Of a stretch of DNA of 40,235 nt, positions 15,910-23,229 are shown in pieces; positions within the stretch are counted from its first letter, which is position 1, and each line of letters begins with the position of its first letter. The stretch lies in the NCBI GenBank assembly GCA_944324375.1, contig CALUWB010000013.1, forward strand, positions 1 to 40,235. Reading direction: 5' to 3'. The notes under the pieces were generated by a model. It searched no databases. It was not told the DNA's origin and saw nothing but the letters and a program-made list of their open reading frames with translations. The DNA is from Candidatus Gastranaerophilales bacterium (GTDB lineage Bacteria > Cyanobacteriota > Vampirovibrionia > Gastranaerophilales > Gastranaerophilaceae). Both the position numbers and the translations under genes were made by a program.

Positions 15910-15915
15910 TAATAT
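15910..15915 (+). promoter_or_regulatory. -10 box of the keto-acid decarboxylase gene
   Basis: TAATAT at 15910-15915 is exactly 6 bases before ATG 15922; an overlapping TATAAA is at 15913-15918. There is no Shine-Dalgarno site. The 60 bases between the two divergent -10 boxes (15850-15909) are the likely place for a regulator site; I see no convincing palindrome there. Confidence 0.4.
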
Positions 15916-15921
15916 AAAAGT

Positions 15922-17580
15922 ATGAAAGTAGCAGATTATTTAATTAAGGTATTAGTAAAACTTGGGGTAACAGAATATTTTGGGTTGCCTGGTGATTTTA
16001 ATTTTGATATTTTATATTCAATTCAAGAAAATGAAGATACGACTTGGATTGGTTGTACAAATGAACTAAATGCAGGTTATGCTGCAGATGGATATGCAAG
16101 AGTAAAAGGATATGGTGCAGTTGTAACTACATATGGTGTTGGGGAATTAAGTGCAATGAACGCTATTGCTGGTAGCTTTGCTGAAAATGTTCCTGTAATT
16201 CATATCGTCGGAGTTCCTGCAACTAATCATATTGAAAATAATGTTTTATTGCATCATAATTTTCAAAATCCAAATTATTATGCATTTCAAAAAGCATTTG
16301 AACCTGTTGTTGAAACAACAGCTTATTTAACGAAAGATAATGCAAAACAAGAGATTGATAGGGTAATTGAAATATTTAGAAAAACAAAAAGACCTGTTTA
16401 TCTTGCAATTCCTATGGATGTTGCTTTAATGAATATTGCAGAAGAAGTAGCTCTTAGTGAGATTAGAAGTGATGAATTGGTATTAAAAGAATTCTTAAAT
16501 TCAGCTTCAGAGATTATTAATTCTGCAAAATCGCCTGTAATAATTGGCGATACATTGATAAAAAGATATCAATGTGAAGAATTATATAGAAATTTTGCAG
16601 AAGAATCTAATATCCCAACAAGTAATTTCTTAATGGGAACTGGTATTATTGATTTTGATAAAAAGAATTATTTAGGGACATATATAAGTGCTTTCGGGAA
16701 TGATACAGCTTGTAAATATTTAACAGAAACAGATTGTGCAATTTCTGTGGGTCCTATTTATAGTGATTTAAATACTTTTGGTTTTTCATTACCATATAAA
16801 CCAGATGACCATATTGCAATTTATGGAACCTATTCTATTATTAAAAATAAAAAATATGACAATATAATGATGGAAGATGTTTTAAGAGGTTTGGTTGAAC
16901 TTGTAAATCCACGTAATAATGATATAAAAGTCTCAGATGTTGGTTATACAGAATCTCAATTAAAAGGTGAAAAATTGACATCGGAATATATATATCCAAG
17001 ATTACAAGAATTTTTCAAAGCAAATGATTTGTTGTTTATTGAAACTGGTATAATCATGCATGGTTTTTCTGGTATGAAATTACCTTCAAATATAATAGCA
17101 AACACTCAAACATTATGGGGTTCAATCGGTTGGGCGACCCCTGCAACATTAGGTGGATGTTTGGCTGATAAAACAAGAAGAGTCGTATTATTTACAGGAG
17201 AAGGTTCTCATCAGTTAACAGCTACTGAAATTGGTAATATGATGCGTCAAGGTGTTAAACCTATAGTAATTGTTTTAAATAATTCAGGGTATACAATTGA
17301 AAGAATTTTATCAAATGATCCTGAAGATGAATTTAATAATATTTCTAATTGGAATTATTCAAAACTTCCAGAAGTTTTTGCAGGTGATGTTTGGACTGCA
17401 CAAGCAACAACTGATAAAGAGTTTGATACAGCGTTAAAATTAGCAGAACATCAAGACAAGCTTTGTTATATAGAAATATTTACGGATAAAATGGATTTAC
17501 CTTTTATTACTGCAAAAACAATAGAAAGGTTAAATAAACAAAAACAAGATGCACTTGAAAAAACACCAAGTTTTAGCTAA
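15922..17580 (+). CDS. Thiamine-dependent 2-keto-acid decarboxylase (PDC/IpdC family)
   Basis: A 552-residue thiamine-diphosphate enzyme of the pyruvate/indolepyruvate/branched-chain keto-acid decarboxylase group, which releases CO2 from a 2-keto acid to give an aldehyde. Conserved features: FGLPGDFNFDIL, catalytic Glu48 in CTNELNAGYAADGYAR, the histidine pair His111-His112 (LLHHNF), LWGSIGWATPA, and the cofactor motif running from GEGS (426-429) to NN (453-454) and GYTIER. The usual metal-binding Asp of GDGS is Glu427 here. Together with an alcohol dehydrogenase it could make ethanol or fusel alcohols; whether pyruvate or a larger keto acid is preferred cannot be read. It is divergent from a TrmB-type regulator and is followed 11 bases later by gmk. 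Confidence 0.9.
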   Translation: MKVADYLIKVLVKLGVTEYFGLPGDFNFDILYSIQENEDTTWIGCTNELNAGYAADGYARVKGYGAVVTTYGVGELSAMNAIAGSFAENVPVIHIVGVPATNHIENNVLLHHNFQNPNYYAFQKAFEPVVETTAYLTKDNAKQEIDRVIEIFRKTKRPVYLAIPMDVALMNIAEEVALSEIRSDELVLKEFLNSASEIINSAKSPVIIGDTLIKRYQCEELYRNFAEESNIPTSNFLMGTGIIDFDKKNYLGTYISAFGNDTACKYLTETDCAISVGPIYSDLNTFGFSLPYKPDDHIAIYGTYSIIKNKKYDNIMMEDVLRGLVELVNPRNNDIKVSDVGYTESQLKGEKLTSEYIYPRLQEFFKANDLLFIETGIIMHGFSGMKLPSNIIANTQTLWGSIGWATPATLGGCLADKTRRVVLFTGEGSHQLTATEIGNMMRQGVKPIVIVLNNSGYTIERILSNDPEDEFNNISNWNYSKLPEVFAGDVWTAQATTDKEFDTALKLAEHQDKLCYIEIFTDKMDLPFITAKTIERLNKQKQDALEKTPSFS

Positions 17581-17591
17581 AATTCAAACAA

Positions 17592-18152
17592 ATGAGTACA
17601 AATAGCAAAGCAAAATTATTAGTTATATCTGGTTCATCAGGTGTTGGCAAGGGAACTGTTATAAAATCCCTTTTAGGGAAATGTTCCAATATAAATTTGT
17701 CAATTTCTTGTACTACAAGGAAACCTAGGCCTGGAGAAATTGATGGTGTAAATTATTTCTTTTTATCAAAAGATGAATTCCAAGAAAGTATTGATAATAA
17801 TGATTTTCTTGAATGGGCTGAGTTTTCTGAAAATTTTTATGGTACTAGAAAGTCTTATATAGAAAAGTGTTTAAATAATAATCAAAATGTTTTGTTAGAG
17901 ATAGAAACACAAGGAGCATTACAAGTTAAAGCTAAAATGCCAGAGGCTGTTTTAATCTTTATTGCACCACCATCTATCGAAGAATTAGAGGCAAGATTAA
18001 GAGGACGTCATACTGAGACTGAAGAGGCTATTCAAAAAAGGCTTAATTTTGTTAAGTTAGAAATGGAAAACTCAAAAAAATACGATTATATTGTCGTGAA
18101 TGATACTGTCGAAAATGCAGTAAATAAGATTATTGAAATAATTGGAGTATAA
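17592..18152 (+). CDS. gmk: Guanylate kinase
   Basis: A 186-residue enzyme that phosphorylates GMP (and dGMP) with ATP for nucleotide synthesis. P-loop GSSGVGKGT (13-21), GMP-binding SCTTRKPRPGEIDGVNYFF, GTRKSYIE, and lid-region RLRGRHTETEEAIQKRL are all present; length is typical. ATG 17592 has no Shine-Dalgarno site; TAAAAT at 17578-17583 (overlapping the decarboxylase stop) ends 8 bases upstream, so it may have its own near-leaderless promoter besides read-through. It begins a tight series with coaBC and the Nif3 gene. The rpoZ gene often found between gmk and coaBC is absent here. Confidence 0.97.
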   Translation: MSTNSKAKLLVISGSSGVGKGTVIKSLLGKCSNINLSISCTTRKPRPGEIDGVNYFFLSKDEFQESIDNNDFLEWAEFSENFYGTRKSYIEKCLNNNQNVLLEIETQGALQVKAKMPEAVLIFIAPPSIEELEARLRGRHTETEEAIQKRLNFVKLEMENSKKYDYIVVNDTVENAVNKIIEIIGV

Positions 18153-18153
18153 A

Positions 18154-19329
18154 GTGTTAAAGGGTAAAAATATTTTAGTTGGTATATCAGCAGGAATTGC
18201 TGCTTATAAAATATGTGAGCTTATAAGAATGTATAAAAGAGCAGGTGCTAATGTAAGAGTTATGATGACTCCAAATACTTTGAATTTAGTTACTCGATTA
18301 ACATTAGAATCTCTTTCTCAAAATGAAGTATTTGTTGAAAATTTTGATATAAAAGAGTATAAACCTGAACATATTTCATTGTGTGATGAATCTGATATAT
18401 TGGTTTTAGCTCCTGCAACAGCGAATACAATTTCAAAAATTGCAAATGGATTATGTGATAATCTTTTAACATCAACTGTTTGTGCGTTTAATAAACCAAT
18501 AATTGTTGCTCCTGCAATGAATACAAATATGTGGAACAATAAATTTGTTCAAGAAAACTTACAGAAATTATCTGAGAATAATTATTATATATGTAATCCA
18601 GAATCAGGTTTTCTTGCATGTGGTACTGAAGGTGTTGGCAGATTATGTAAGTTAGAAACAATATTTGATAAAACGGTTGAGGTTCTAAATAATGATAAAA
18701 AATTGCTAAATAAGAAAATAGTTATTACTGCAGGAGGAACTGTTGAAAAGATTGACCCTGTAAGATATATTTCAAATTTTTCATCAGGAAAAATGGGAGT
18801 TGCATTAGCTGATGTTGCATATCAAATGGGTGCTGATGTTACTTTGGTTTCAACTTTTGATATAGAAAAGCCTTATAATGTTGTAAATGTTCAATCAGCA
18901 ATAGATATGGAAGAAGAAGTAACTAAATATAATAACAATGTTGATTGTATAATAATGGCTGCAGCTGTTGCAGATTATAGAGTAAAAGATTACAGCGAAC
19001 AGAAGATGAAAAAAACTTCTGATGATGAAATAACAATTCAATTAGTAAAAAATCCAGATATATTAAAGAAAATTTCATCAGAAAAAGATACAACAAAAAT
19101 TGTTGGATTCTGTGCAGAGAGTGAAAATTTACTAGAAAATGCCAAGATAAAGATTAAAAATAAAGGTTGTGATTATTTAATAGCAAATGATATTTCAAGA
19201 AAAGATATCGGTTTTTCAAGTGATGAAAATGAAGTTTATATATTAGATAATAACTTAAATATAGAACATATTGAAAAAAATTCAAAAGTAAATATTGCAC
19301 ACAAAATATTGGAGAAAATTTTTGAATAA
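18154..19329 (+). CDS. coaBC: Bifunctional phosphopantothenoylcysteine decarboxylase/synthetase
   Basis: A 391-residue coenzyme A biosynthesis enzyme. The N-terminal CoaC flavoprotein half (~1-180) has GISAGIAAYK, the PAMNTNMW motif and the substrate-clamp region GFLACGTEGVGRL with the catalytic Cys. The CoaB half (~185-391) has ITAGGTVEKIDPVRYISNFSSGKMG and the KNPDIL segment. It adds Cys to 4'-phosphopantothenate and then decarboxylates the product. GTG 18154, one base after the gmk stop, is chosen because GGAG at 18144-18147 sits 6 bases upstream; the TTG at 18142 overlaps gmk and has no site. It overlaps the Nif3 start. Confidence 0.96.
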   Translation: MLKGKNILVGISAGIAAYKICELIRMYKRAGANVRVMMTPNTLNLVTRLTLESLSQNEVFVENFDIKEYKPEHISLCDESDILVLAPATANTISKIANGLCDNLLTSTVCAFNKPIIVAPAMNTNMWNNKFVQENLQKLSENNYYICNPESGFLACGTEGVGRLCKLETIFDKTVEVLNNDKKLLNKKIVITAGGTVEKIDPVRYISNFSSGKMGVALADVAYQMGADVTLVSTFDIEKPYNVVNVQSAIDMEEEVTKYNNNVDCIIMAAAVADYRVKDYSEQKMKKTSDDEITIQLVKNPDILKKISSEKDTTKIVGFCAESENLLENAKIKIKNKGCDYLIANDISRKDIGFSSDENEVYILDNNLNIEHIEKNSKVNIAHKILEKIFE

Positions 19330-19984
19330 GTATGAATTAGTATCAAAGATAGAAAAAATTGCACCGTTAGAAACTCAAGAAGATTGGGATTGTTCTGGTT
19401 GGGTGGTAGATACTAAAAATTCTGAAGTTAAAAAAGTAATGTTAGCATTAACTATTACTGATGATATTGTAAATCAAGCAAAACAAAGAGGATGTGACTT
19501 TATAATATCTCATCATCCAATGTTTTCTGTTCCGTTGAAATATAAAGATATTAATATTTATGCCTCTCATACTCCAATGGATAAGGCTAAAGGTGGTACA
19601 ACAGAAACTCTTATACAAGAGTTAGGTTATAATGATATAGAATTTATTAATGATTTTGTAAGAAGAATTCAAACAGATATTAGTGTAAATGATTTTAGAA
19701 AAAAATTAGAGCAAATATCAAATAATGTAAGGTTAATTAATAATAATTCTATTGAACGTATAAACAAAATAGATTTTTGTTCTGGTTCTGGTTCTGATTT
19801 TATTGAAACTACAGATGCTGATGCCTTTGTTACAGGAGATTTAAAATATCATACAGCAGTTGAAACTAATAAAGTTGTGTTTGATATCGGACATTTTGAA
19901 AGTGAAATATTAGTTCTTAATACATTTAAAGAAATTTTAGGAATTGATGTGGAGATAGCAGATGAAAAAAGTCCTTTTATATAG
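19322..19984 (+). CDS. Nif3-like dinuclear metal-centre protein
   Basis: A 220-residue member of the Nif3/YbgI (DUF34) family, which forms hexameric toroids with a dinuclear metal site; related proteins have been linked to GTP cyclohydrolase-like or tRNA/nucleotide-related functions, but the role is unsettled. Metal ligands are visible: His64-His65 in IISHHPMF, the ASHTPMD segment, and the C-terminal DIGHFESE. It is the short version, lacking the central insert of longer homologues. TTG 19322 is chosen: GGAG (19311-19314) is 7 bases upstream, and the product then starts at the family N-terminus. It overlaps coaBC by 8 bases and the next gene by 23, implying translational coupling. Confidence 0.9.
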   Translation: MNKYELVSKIEKIAPLETQEDWDCSGWVVDTKNSEVKKVMLALTITDDIVNQAKQRGCDFIISHHPMFSVPLKYKDINIYASHTPMDKAKGGTTETLIQELGYNDIEFINDFVRRIQTDISVNDFRKKLEQISNNVRLINNNSIERINKIDFCSGSGSDFIETTDADAFVTGDLKYHTAVETNKVVFDIGHFESEILVLNTFKEILGIDVEIADEKSPFI

Positions 19985-20513
19985 TTTAATTTTATCATTC
20001 TTTCTTTCGCTTGCTGCGATTGCATATGAAACAATTATTATTGATTTTCCTAAAAAAACAAAGTGGGATGTAGCTTTTTATAGAAATATTGGAACAGAAG
20101 CAATATTGCAATATGTTCCAAGTGGTGAAAGTTATAGTAAATGGACACAAACTGTAATAGTTCATTCTTATAAAGATTATACATACCCAGCAAACCAATT
20201 ATCTGATATGTTAACAGCACAATTGCAAAGGCAAAATCCTACAGGAAGGTATAATTATCTTAGATATACTGGTGTTGATGCAATTGCCGTAAGAACAACA
20301 AATAATTATAATAAAATTTTAGGTCAATCTGAAATTTTTAGAACAACTAAAGCTGCTGAAGGTTTAATGACAATACAGTATATTGATAAAAATAAAACTA
20401 GATTTAAAGAAAATTATAATATGTGGCTTAAAATAATAAGAGACGCTAGGACATATAATAGTTATTGGCGTGATAATAGAGTTTTAAATAAAGGTGAAAG
20501 TTATGAATTATAG
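19962..20513 (+). CDS. Small exported protein of unknown function
   Basis: A 183-residue protein that I do not recognise. It begins with a typical signal peptide (MKKVLLYSLILSFFLSLAAIA, cut near residue 21), and no further membrane segment follows. The mature part (~160 residues) is mixed alpha/beta in appearance, rich in Tyr, Thr and Asn, with a Tyr/Trp-rich end (YNMWLKII, YNSYWRDN). GGAGAT lies 6 bases before ATG 19962, and the start overlaps the Nif3 gene by 23 bases, so it is cotranslated at the end of the gmk-coaBC-Nif3 series. Its tail overlaps the convergent oppF by 13 bases. It should be periplasmic, or secreted. No lipobox Cys and no catalytic motif is apparent. Confidence 0.7.
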   Translation: MKKVLLYSLILSFFLSLAAIAYETIIIDFPKKTKWDVAFYRNIGTEAILQYVPSGESYSKWTQTVIVHSYKDYTYPANQLSDMLTAQLQRQNPTGRYNYLRYTGVDAIAVRTTNNYNKILGQSEIFRTTKAAEGLMTIQYIDKNKTRFKENYNMWLKIIRDARTYNSYWRDNRVLNKGESYEL

Positions 20514-21448
20514 CTGTTACATAAAACTTTATGTGTATTTGTTATAATTTTGTATTCAGGTTTCTTTTCTTTGCATATTTGATTTTTATAATTACATCTT
20601 TCATAAAATTTACAATAATTTGTATTATCAAAAGAAATTTCTGATAAATCTATTTTTTTAGGTTTGTTATTGATATTTGGAATAGAATCTAATAGTAATT
20701 TAGTATAAGGATGTTGTGGATTATTAAAAATTTCATCCTTTGTACCAATTTCTACTAATTCTCCTAAATACATAATTCCTACTCTATCTGCGATATATCT
20801 AATTACATTTAAGTCGTGAGATATAAATAATATTGTAATATCGTATGTCTTTTGTAGATCTTTAATCAAGTTAATAATTTGAGCTTGAATACTAGCATCT
20901 AAAGCACTTACAGGCTCATCAGCTATAATAAATTCCGGATTAAGCATAAGTGCTCTAGCTATTGCAATTCTTTGTCTTTGTCCACCTGAAAATTCGTGAG
21001 GATAAAGAGATAAGTGGTATTCAGAAAGTCCAACTTGTGTGATTTTTTCTAAAACTATTTTGTTTATTTCATCTTTTGTTAAATTTGTATTAATAATTAA
21101 AGGTTCTGCGAGTATATCTTTAATTTTCATTTTAGGATTTAAACTAGCATAAGGATTTTGAAAAATCATTTGAACTTTTTGGGTGAATCGTTTAGTTTGT
21201 ATTTTATTTAGTTTAAGAATATTATTGTTATTATAAACAATTTCACCAGACTCTGGTTTTACAAGCTTGATAATTGCTTTTGACAGTGTTGATTTCCCAC
21301 AACCTGATTCTCCTGCAATTGCAAGAATTTCACCTTTATTTATTGATAAGGAAAAATTATCAACAGCTTTTATTGTTGTTTTTTGTCCAAGATTAGATGA
21401 AGTATAAGTAACATTTAAGTTTTTTATTTCTAAAATTTTTTCAGACAT
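20501..21448 (-). CDS. oppF: Oligopeptide/dipeptide ABC transporter ATP-binding protein (OppF/DppF type)
   Basis: A 315-residue ATPase. Walker A GESGCGKST, Q-loop QNPYASLNP, signature FSGGQRQRIAIARAL, Walker B FIIADEPVSALD and the switch His in FISHDL are all present. The C-terminal extension with HPYTKLLLDSIP and a Cys-rich end (CKFYERCNY...C...C) is typical of OppD/OppF-type subunits, some of which bind an iron-sulfur cluster. It would drive peptide or nickel uptake with permeases and a partner ATPase that are not in this window. It follows recR by 15 bases; no Shine-Dalgarno site precedes ATG 21448. An ATTATAAT palindrome ends 4 bases upstream, too close for a standard leaderless start. 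Confidence 0.9.
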   Translation of the reverse strand: MSEKILEIKNLNVTYTSSNLGQKTTIKAVDNFSLSINKGEILAIAGESGCGKSTLSKAIIKLVKPESGEIVYNNNNILKLNKIQTKRFTQKVQMIFQNPYASLNPKMKIKDILAEPLIINTNLTKDEINKIVLEKITQVGLSEYHLSLYPHEFSGGQRQRIAIARALMLNPEFIIADEPVSALDASIQAQIINLIKDLQKTYDITILFISHDLNVIRYIADRVGIMYLGELVEIGTKDEIFNNPQHPYTKLLLDSIPNINNKPKKIDLSEISFDNTNYCKFYERCNYKNQICKEKKPEYKIITNTHKVLCNSYNS

Positions 21449-21463
21449 ATCATTATAATTTAA

Positions 21464-22060
21464 CTATAATTCTCTTCTTCCTTCAATTGCCTTAGCAAGG
21501 GTAACCTCATCGGCATATTCTAAATCTGCACCTACAGGTAAACCAAAAGCAATTCTCGATATTTTAATACCAAAAGGCTTAATAAGTTTAGTCAGGTATA
21601 AACTTGTAGCTTCTCCTTCTACCGATGGTGATAGTGCGAGTATAACTTCTTGAACTCTATCATCTGTTAATCTTGTTAAAAGCTCTTTAATTCTAATATC
21701 ATCAGCGCCAATTCCATCCATTGGTGAAATTAAGCCTTGTAAAACGTGATATAGTCCATTATATTCATTTGTTTTTTCAATCGCAATTAAATCTTTAGTT
21801 TCTGCAACGACACATATAACAGATTTATTTCTGCTTGAAGATGAACATATTTCACAAGGACTTGATGTAGATAGATTGAAACAAATTTCACAAGCTTTTG
21901 TTTGTTCTTTTGCAACAACAAGAGCTTCCGCAAATTTTTGAACTTCGCTCATAGGCATTTTTAATATATGAAAAGCCATTCGTTGAGCTGATTTAGGTCC
22001 AATTGACGGAAGCTTTTGAAATTGTTCTATTAAAGCTGCTATTGCTTTAGGATATATCAT
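21464..22060 (-). CDS. recR: Recombination mediator protein RecR
   Basis: A 198-residue protein that works with RecO (and RecF) to load RecA at gaps during recombinational repair. Visible in order: N-terminal helix-hairpin-helix ([17 protein letters not shown]), a four-Cys zinc finger (CEIC...CEIC), the Toprim domain ([38 protein letters not shown]) and the C-terminal Walker-B-like part ([26 protein letters not shown]). Length is standard. ATG 22060 is used: it shares one base with the ybaB stop (TAATG), a classic coupled arrangement, and the two TTG/CTA codons before it are not needed. ybaB-recR is one of the most conserved bacterial gene pairs. Confidence 0.97.
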   Translation of the reverse strand: MIYPKAIAALIEQFQKLPSIGPKSAQRMAFHILKMPMSEVQKFAEALVVAKEQTKACEICFNLSTSSPCEICSSSSRNKSVICVVAETKDLIAIEKTNEYNGLYHVLQGLISPMDGIGADDIRIKELLTRLTDDRVQEVILALSPSVEGEATSLYLTKLIKPFGIKISRIAFGLPVGADLEYADEVTLAKAIEGRREL

Positions 22061-22392
22061 TAGCAAAGTCCTGGAATACTAATACCACCAGTTACAGCTT
22101 TTAATTTAGTTTCCATTTCTTTAGAAGCTTTTTCGCTTGTTTGTAAAATTGCAGTAGTAATTAAATCTTCTAAAGTTTCTAATGTATCATCATCTACAGA
22201 TTCAGGATTTTCAGGATTTAGTAATTCTTTAGATAGTTTTATTGATTTAAATTTACCTTGTCCATCACAAGTAACTTTTACTGCTCCTCCTGCTGCTTCT
22301 CCATTAATTTCAGCAGATGCTAATTCTTCTTGTACACTTTTTAATCTTTTTTGTATATTTTGTGCTTGTTGCATCATTTGCATCATGTTCAT
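22060..22392 (-). CDS. ybaB: YbaB/EbfC family nucleoid-associated protein
   Basis: A 110-residue DNA-binding protein that forms tweezer-like dimers and helps organise the nucleoid. It shows the family pattern: Met/Gln-rich start ([20 protein letters not shown]), the [27 protein letters not shown] core, and the ending [15 protein letters not shown] lies 8 bases before ATG 22392, a full-consensus ribosome site. Its promoter (-10 TATAAT, 22424-22419) overlaps that of the divergent metalloprotease. It is cotranscribed with recR. Confidence 0.95.
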   Translation of the reverse strand: MNMMQMMQQAQNIQKRLKSVQEELASAEINGEAAGGAVKVTCDGQGKFKSIKLSKELLNPENPESVDDDTLETLEDLITTAILQTSEKASKEMETKLKAVTGGISIPGLC

Positions 22393-22418
22393 AACAAATT
22401 ACCTCCTGAGTATTTTTT

Positions 22419-22428
22419 ATTATACAAT
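22419..22428. promoter_or_regulatory. Overlapping divergent -10 boxes (ybaB and metalloprotease)
   Basis: On the minus strand TATAAT (22424-22419) starts a ~20-base ybaB leader carrying AGGAGGT. On the plus strand TACAAT (22423-22428) ends 7 bases before ATG 22436, giving a leaderless transcript. The two boxes share two bases, so transcription in the two directions probably competes for one melted region. Confidence 0.55.
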
Positions 22429-22435
22429 AAATATT

Positions 22436-23215
22436 ATGAAAAACAAAACATATCTTAACGAAAGTGTAAAAAACGGATATCTTTTAAAGTGGCATAAAAT
22501 GCCTATAAATGTATATATTGCTCCTATGAAATTTTATTCAAAACAAGGTGAAGATTTAATATACAGAAAAATGGTTGTAGATGCCCTAGAAGAATGGGAA
22601 AATGCAAGTGAAGGATTAGTTCAATTTAATCTTGTTAATACTTTGCTTGAATCACAGATAAATGTTGATTGGAAAAGAGTTGATAGAAGTGCATTAGGTC
22701 ATTGTACTTATAACTATGATAATTATAAAAGGTTATATGGAGCAGAAGTTTCAATCGGTTTAACAGATGGATTGATTCATGAAAAATATAATTCAAATGA
22801 AGAAGTTTACCATACAATACTTCATGAAATAGGTCATTCTATTGGTTTAGGACATAGTCCTTATGATACCGATATTATGTATACACCTCATAAATATGGT
22901 GTTGTATCATTATCTAATAATGATAAATATTCTGTTCAATGGTTGTATCGACTTCCTTCTGCAACTGAAGTTAGAGCTATAGGGCAGCAATTTTCTATAA
23001 TGACTGATTCTGATATTGATATGATTATAAACAAAATTGATAATCAAGATGATTATGAAAAATATGAGGATAACCAGTCAACTAAATCAACTAGAAATTT
23101 ATTAGATGAAACAGATAATATCGCAAATGTAAAACGTTATAATATGATGATTCAGCATGTTGGAATATCAGAAGATATGCGTCAATTCTTTATTAATAAA
23201 AACAGAAAAAAATAG
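22436..23215 (+). CDS. Matrixin-type (M10-like) zinc metalloprotease
   Basis: A 259-residue metzincin. The zinc motif HEIGHSIGLGH (130-140) matches HExxHxxGxxH exactly, and the Met-turn follows as DIMYTP (Met148). The segment before it (KWHKMPINVYIAP, DALEEWENASEGLVQFNLV) is the usual N-terminal half of a matrixin catalytic domain. From ATG 22436 there is no signal peptide. An upstream in-frame ATG at 22385 would add a short hydrophobic stretch but overlaps the ybaB start and its ribosome site, so I prefer 22436, which sits 7 bases after a -10 box. The ~90 residues after the catalytic domain (from ~170) are charged and unrecognised. Substrate and export route are unknown. Confidence 0.8.
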   Translation: MKNKTYLNESVKNGYLLKWHKMPINVYIAPMKFYSKQGEDLIYRKMVVDALEEWENASEGLVQFNLVNTLLESQINVDWKRVDRSALGHCTYNYDNYKRLYGAEVSIGLTDGLIHEKYNSNEEVYHTILHEIGHSIGLGHSPYDTDIMYTPHKYGVVSLSNNDKYSVQWLYRLPSATEVRAIGQQFSIMTDSDIDMIINKIDNQDDYEKYEDNQSTKSTRNLLDETDNIANVKRYNMMIQHVGISEDMRQFFINKNRKK

Positions 23216-23229
23216 AAATAAATTTATTC

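Noticed and set aside
18144-18154. Missing rpoZ between gmk and coaBC as loss of the omega subunit
   Set aside because: The gene may simply be elsewhere; one locus cannot show its absence from the genome.
21452-21459. ATTATAAT palindrome just upstream of oppF as a further leaderless promoter
   Set aside because: The box ends 4 bases before the start codon, so a standard start would fall inside the gene. Cotranscription with recR, 15 bases away, is simpler.
22385-22435. Longer N-terminus for the metalloprotease starting at ATG 22385
   Set aside because: It overlaps the divergent ybaB start, has no ribosome site, and would run through both predicted -10 boxes.
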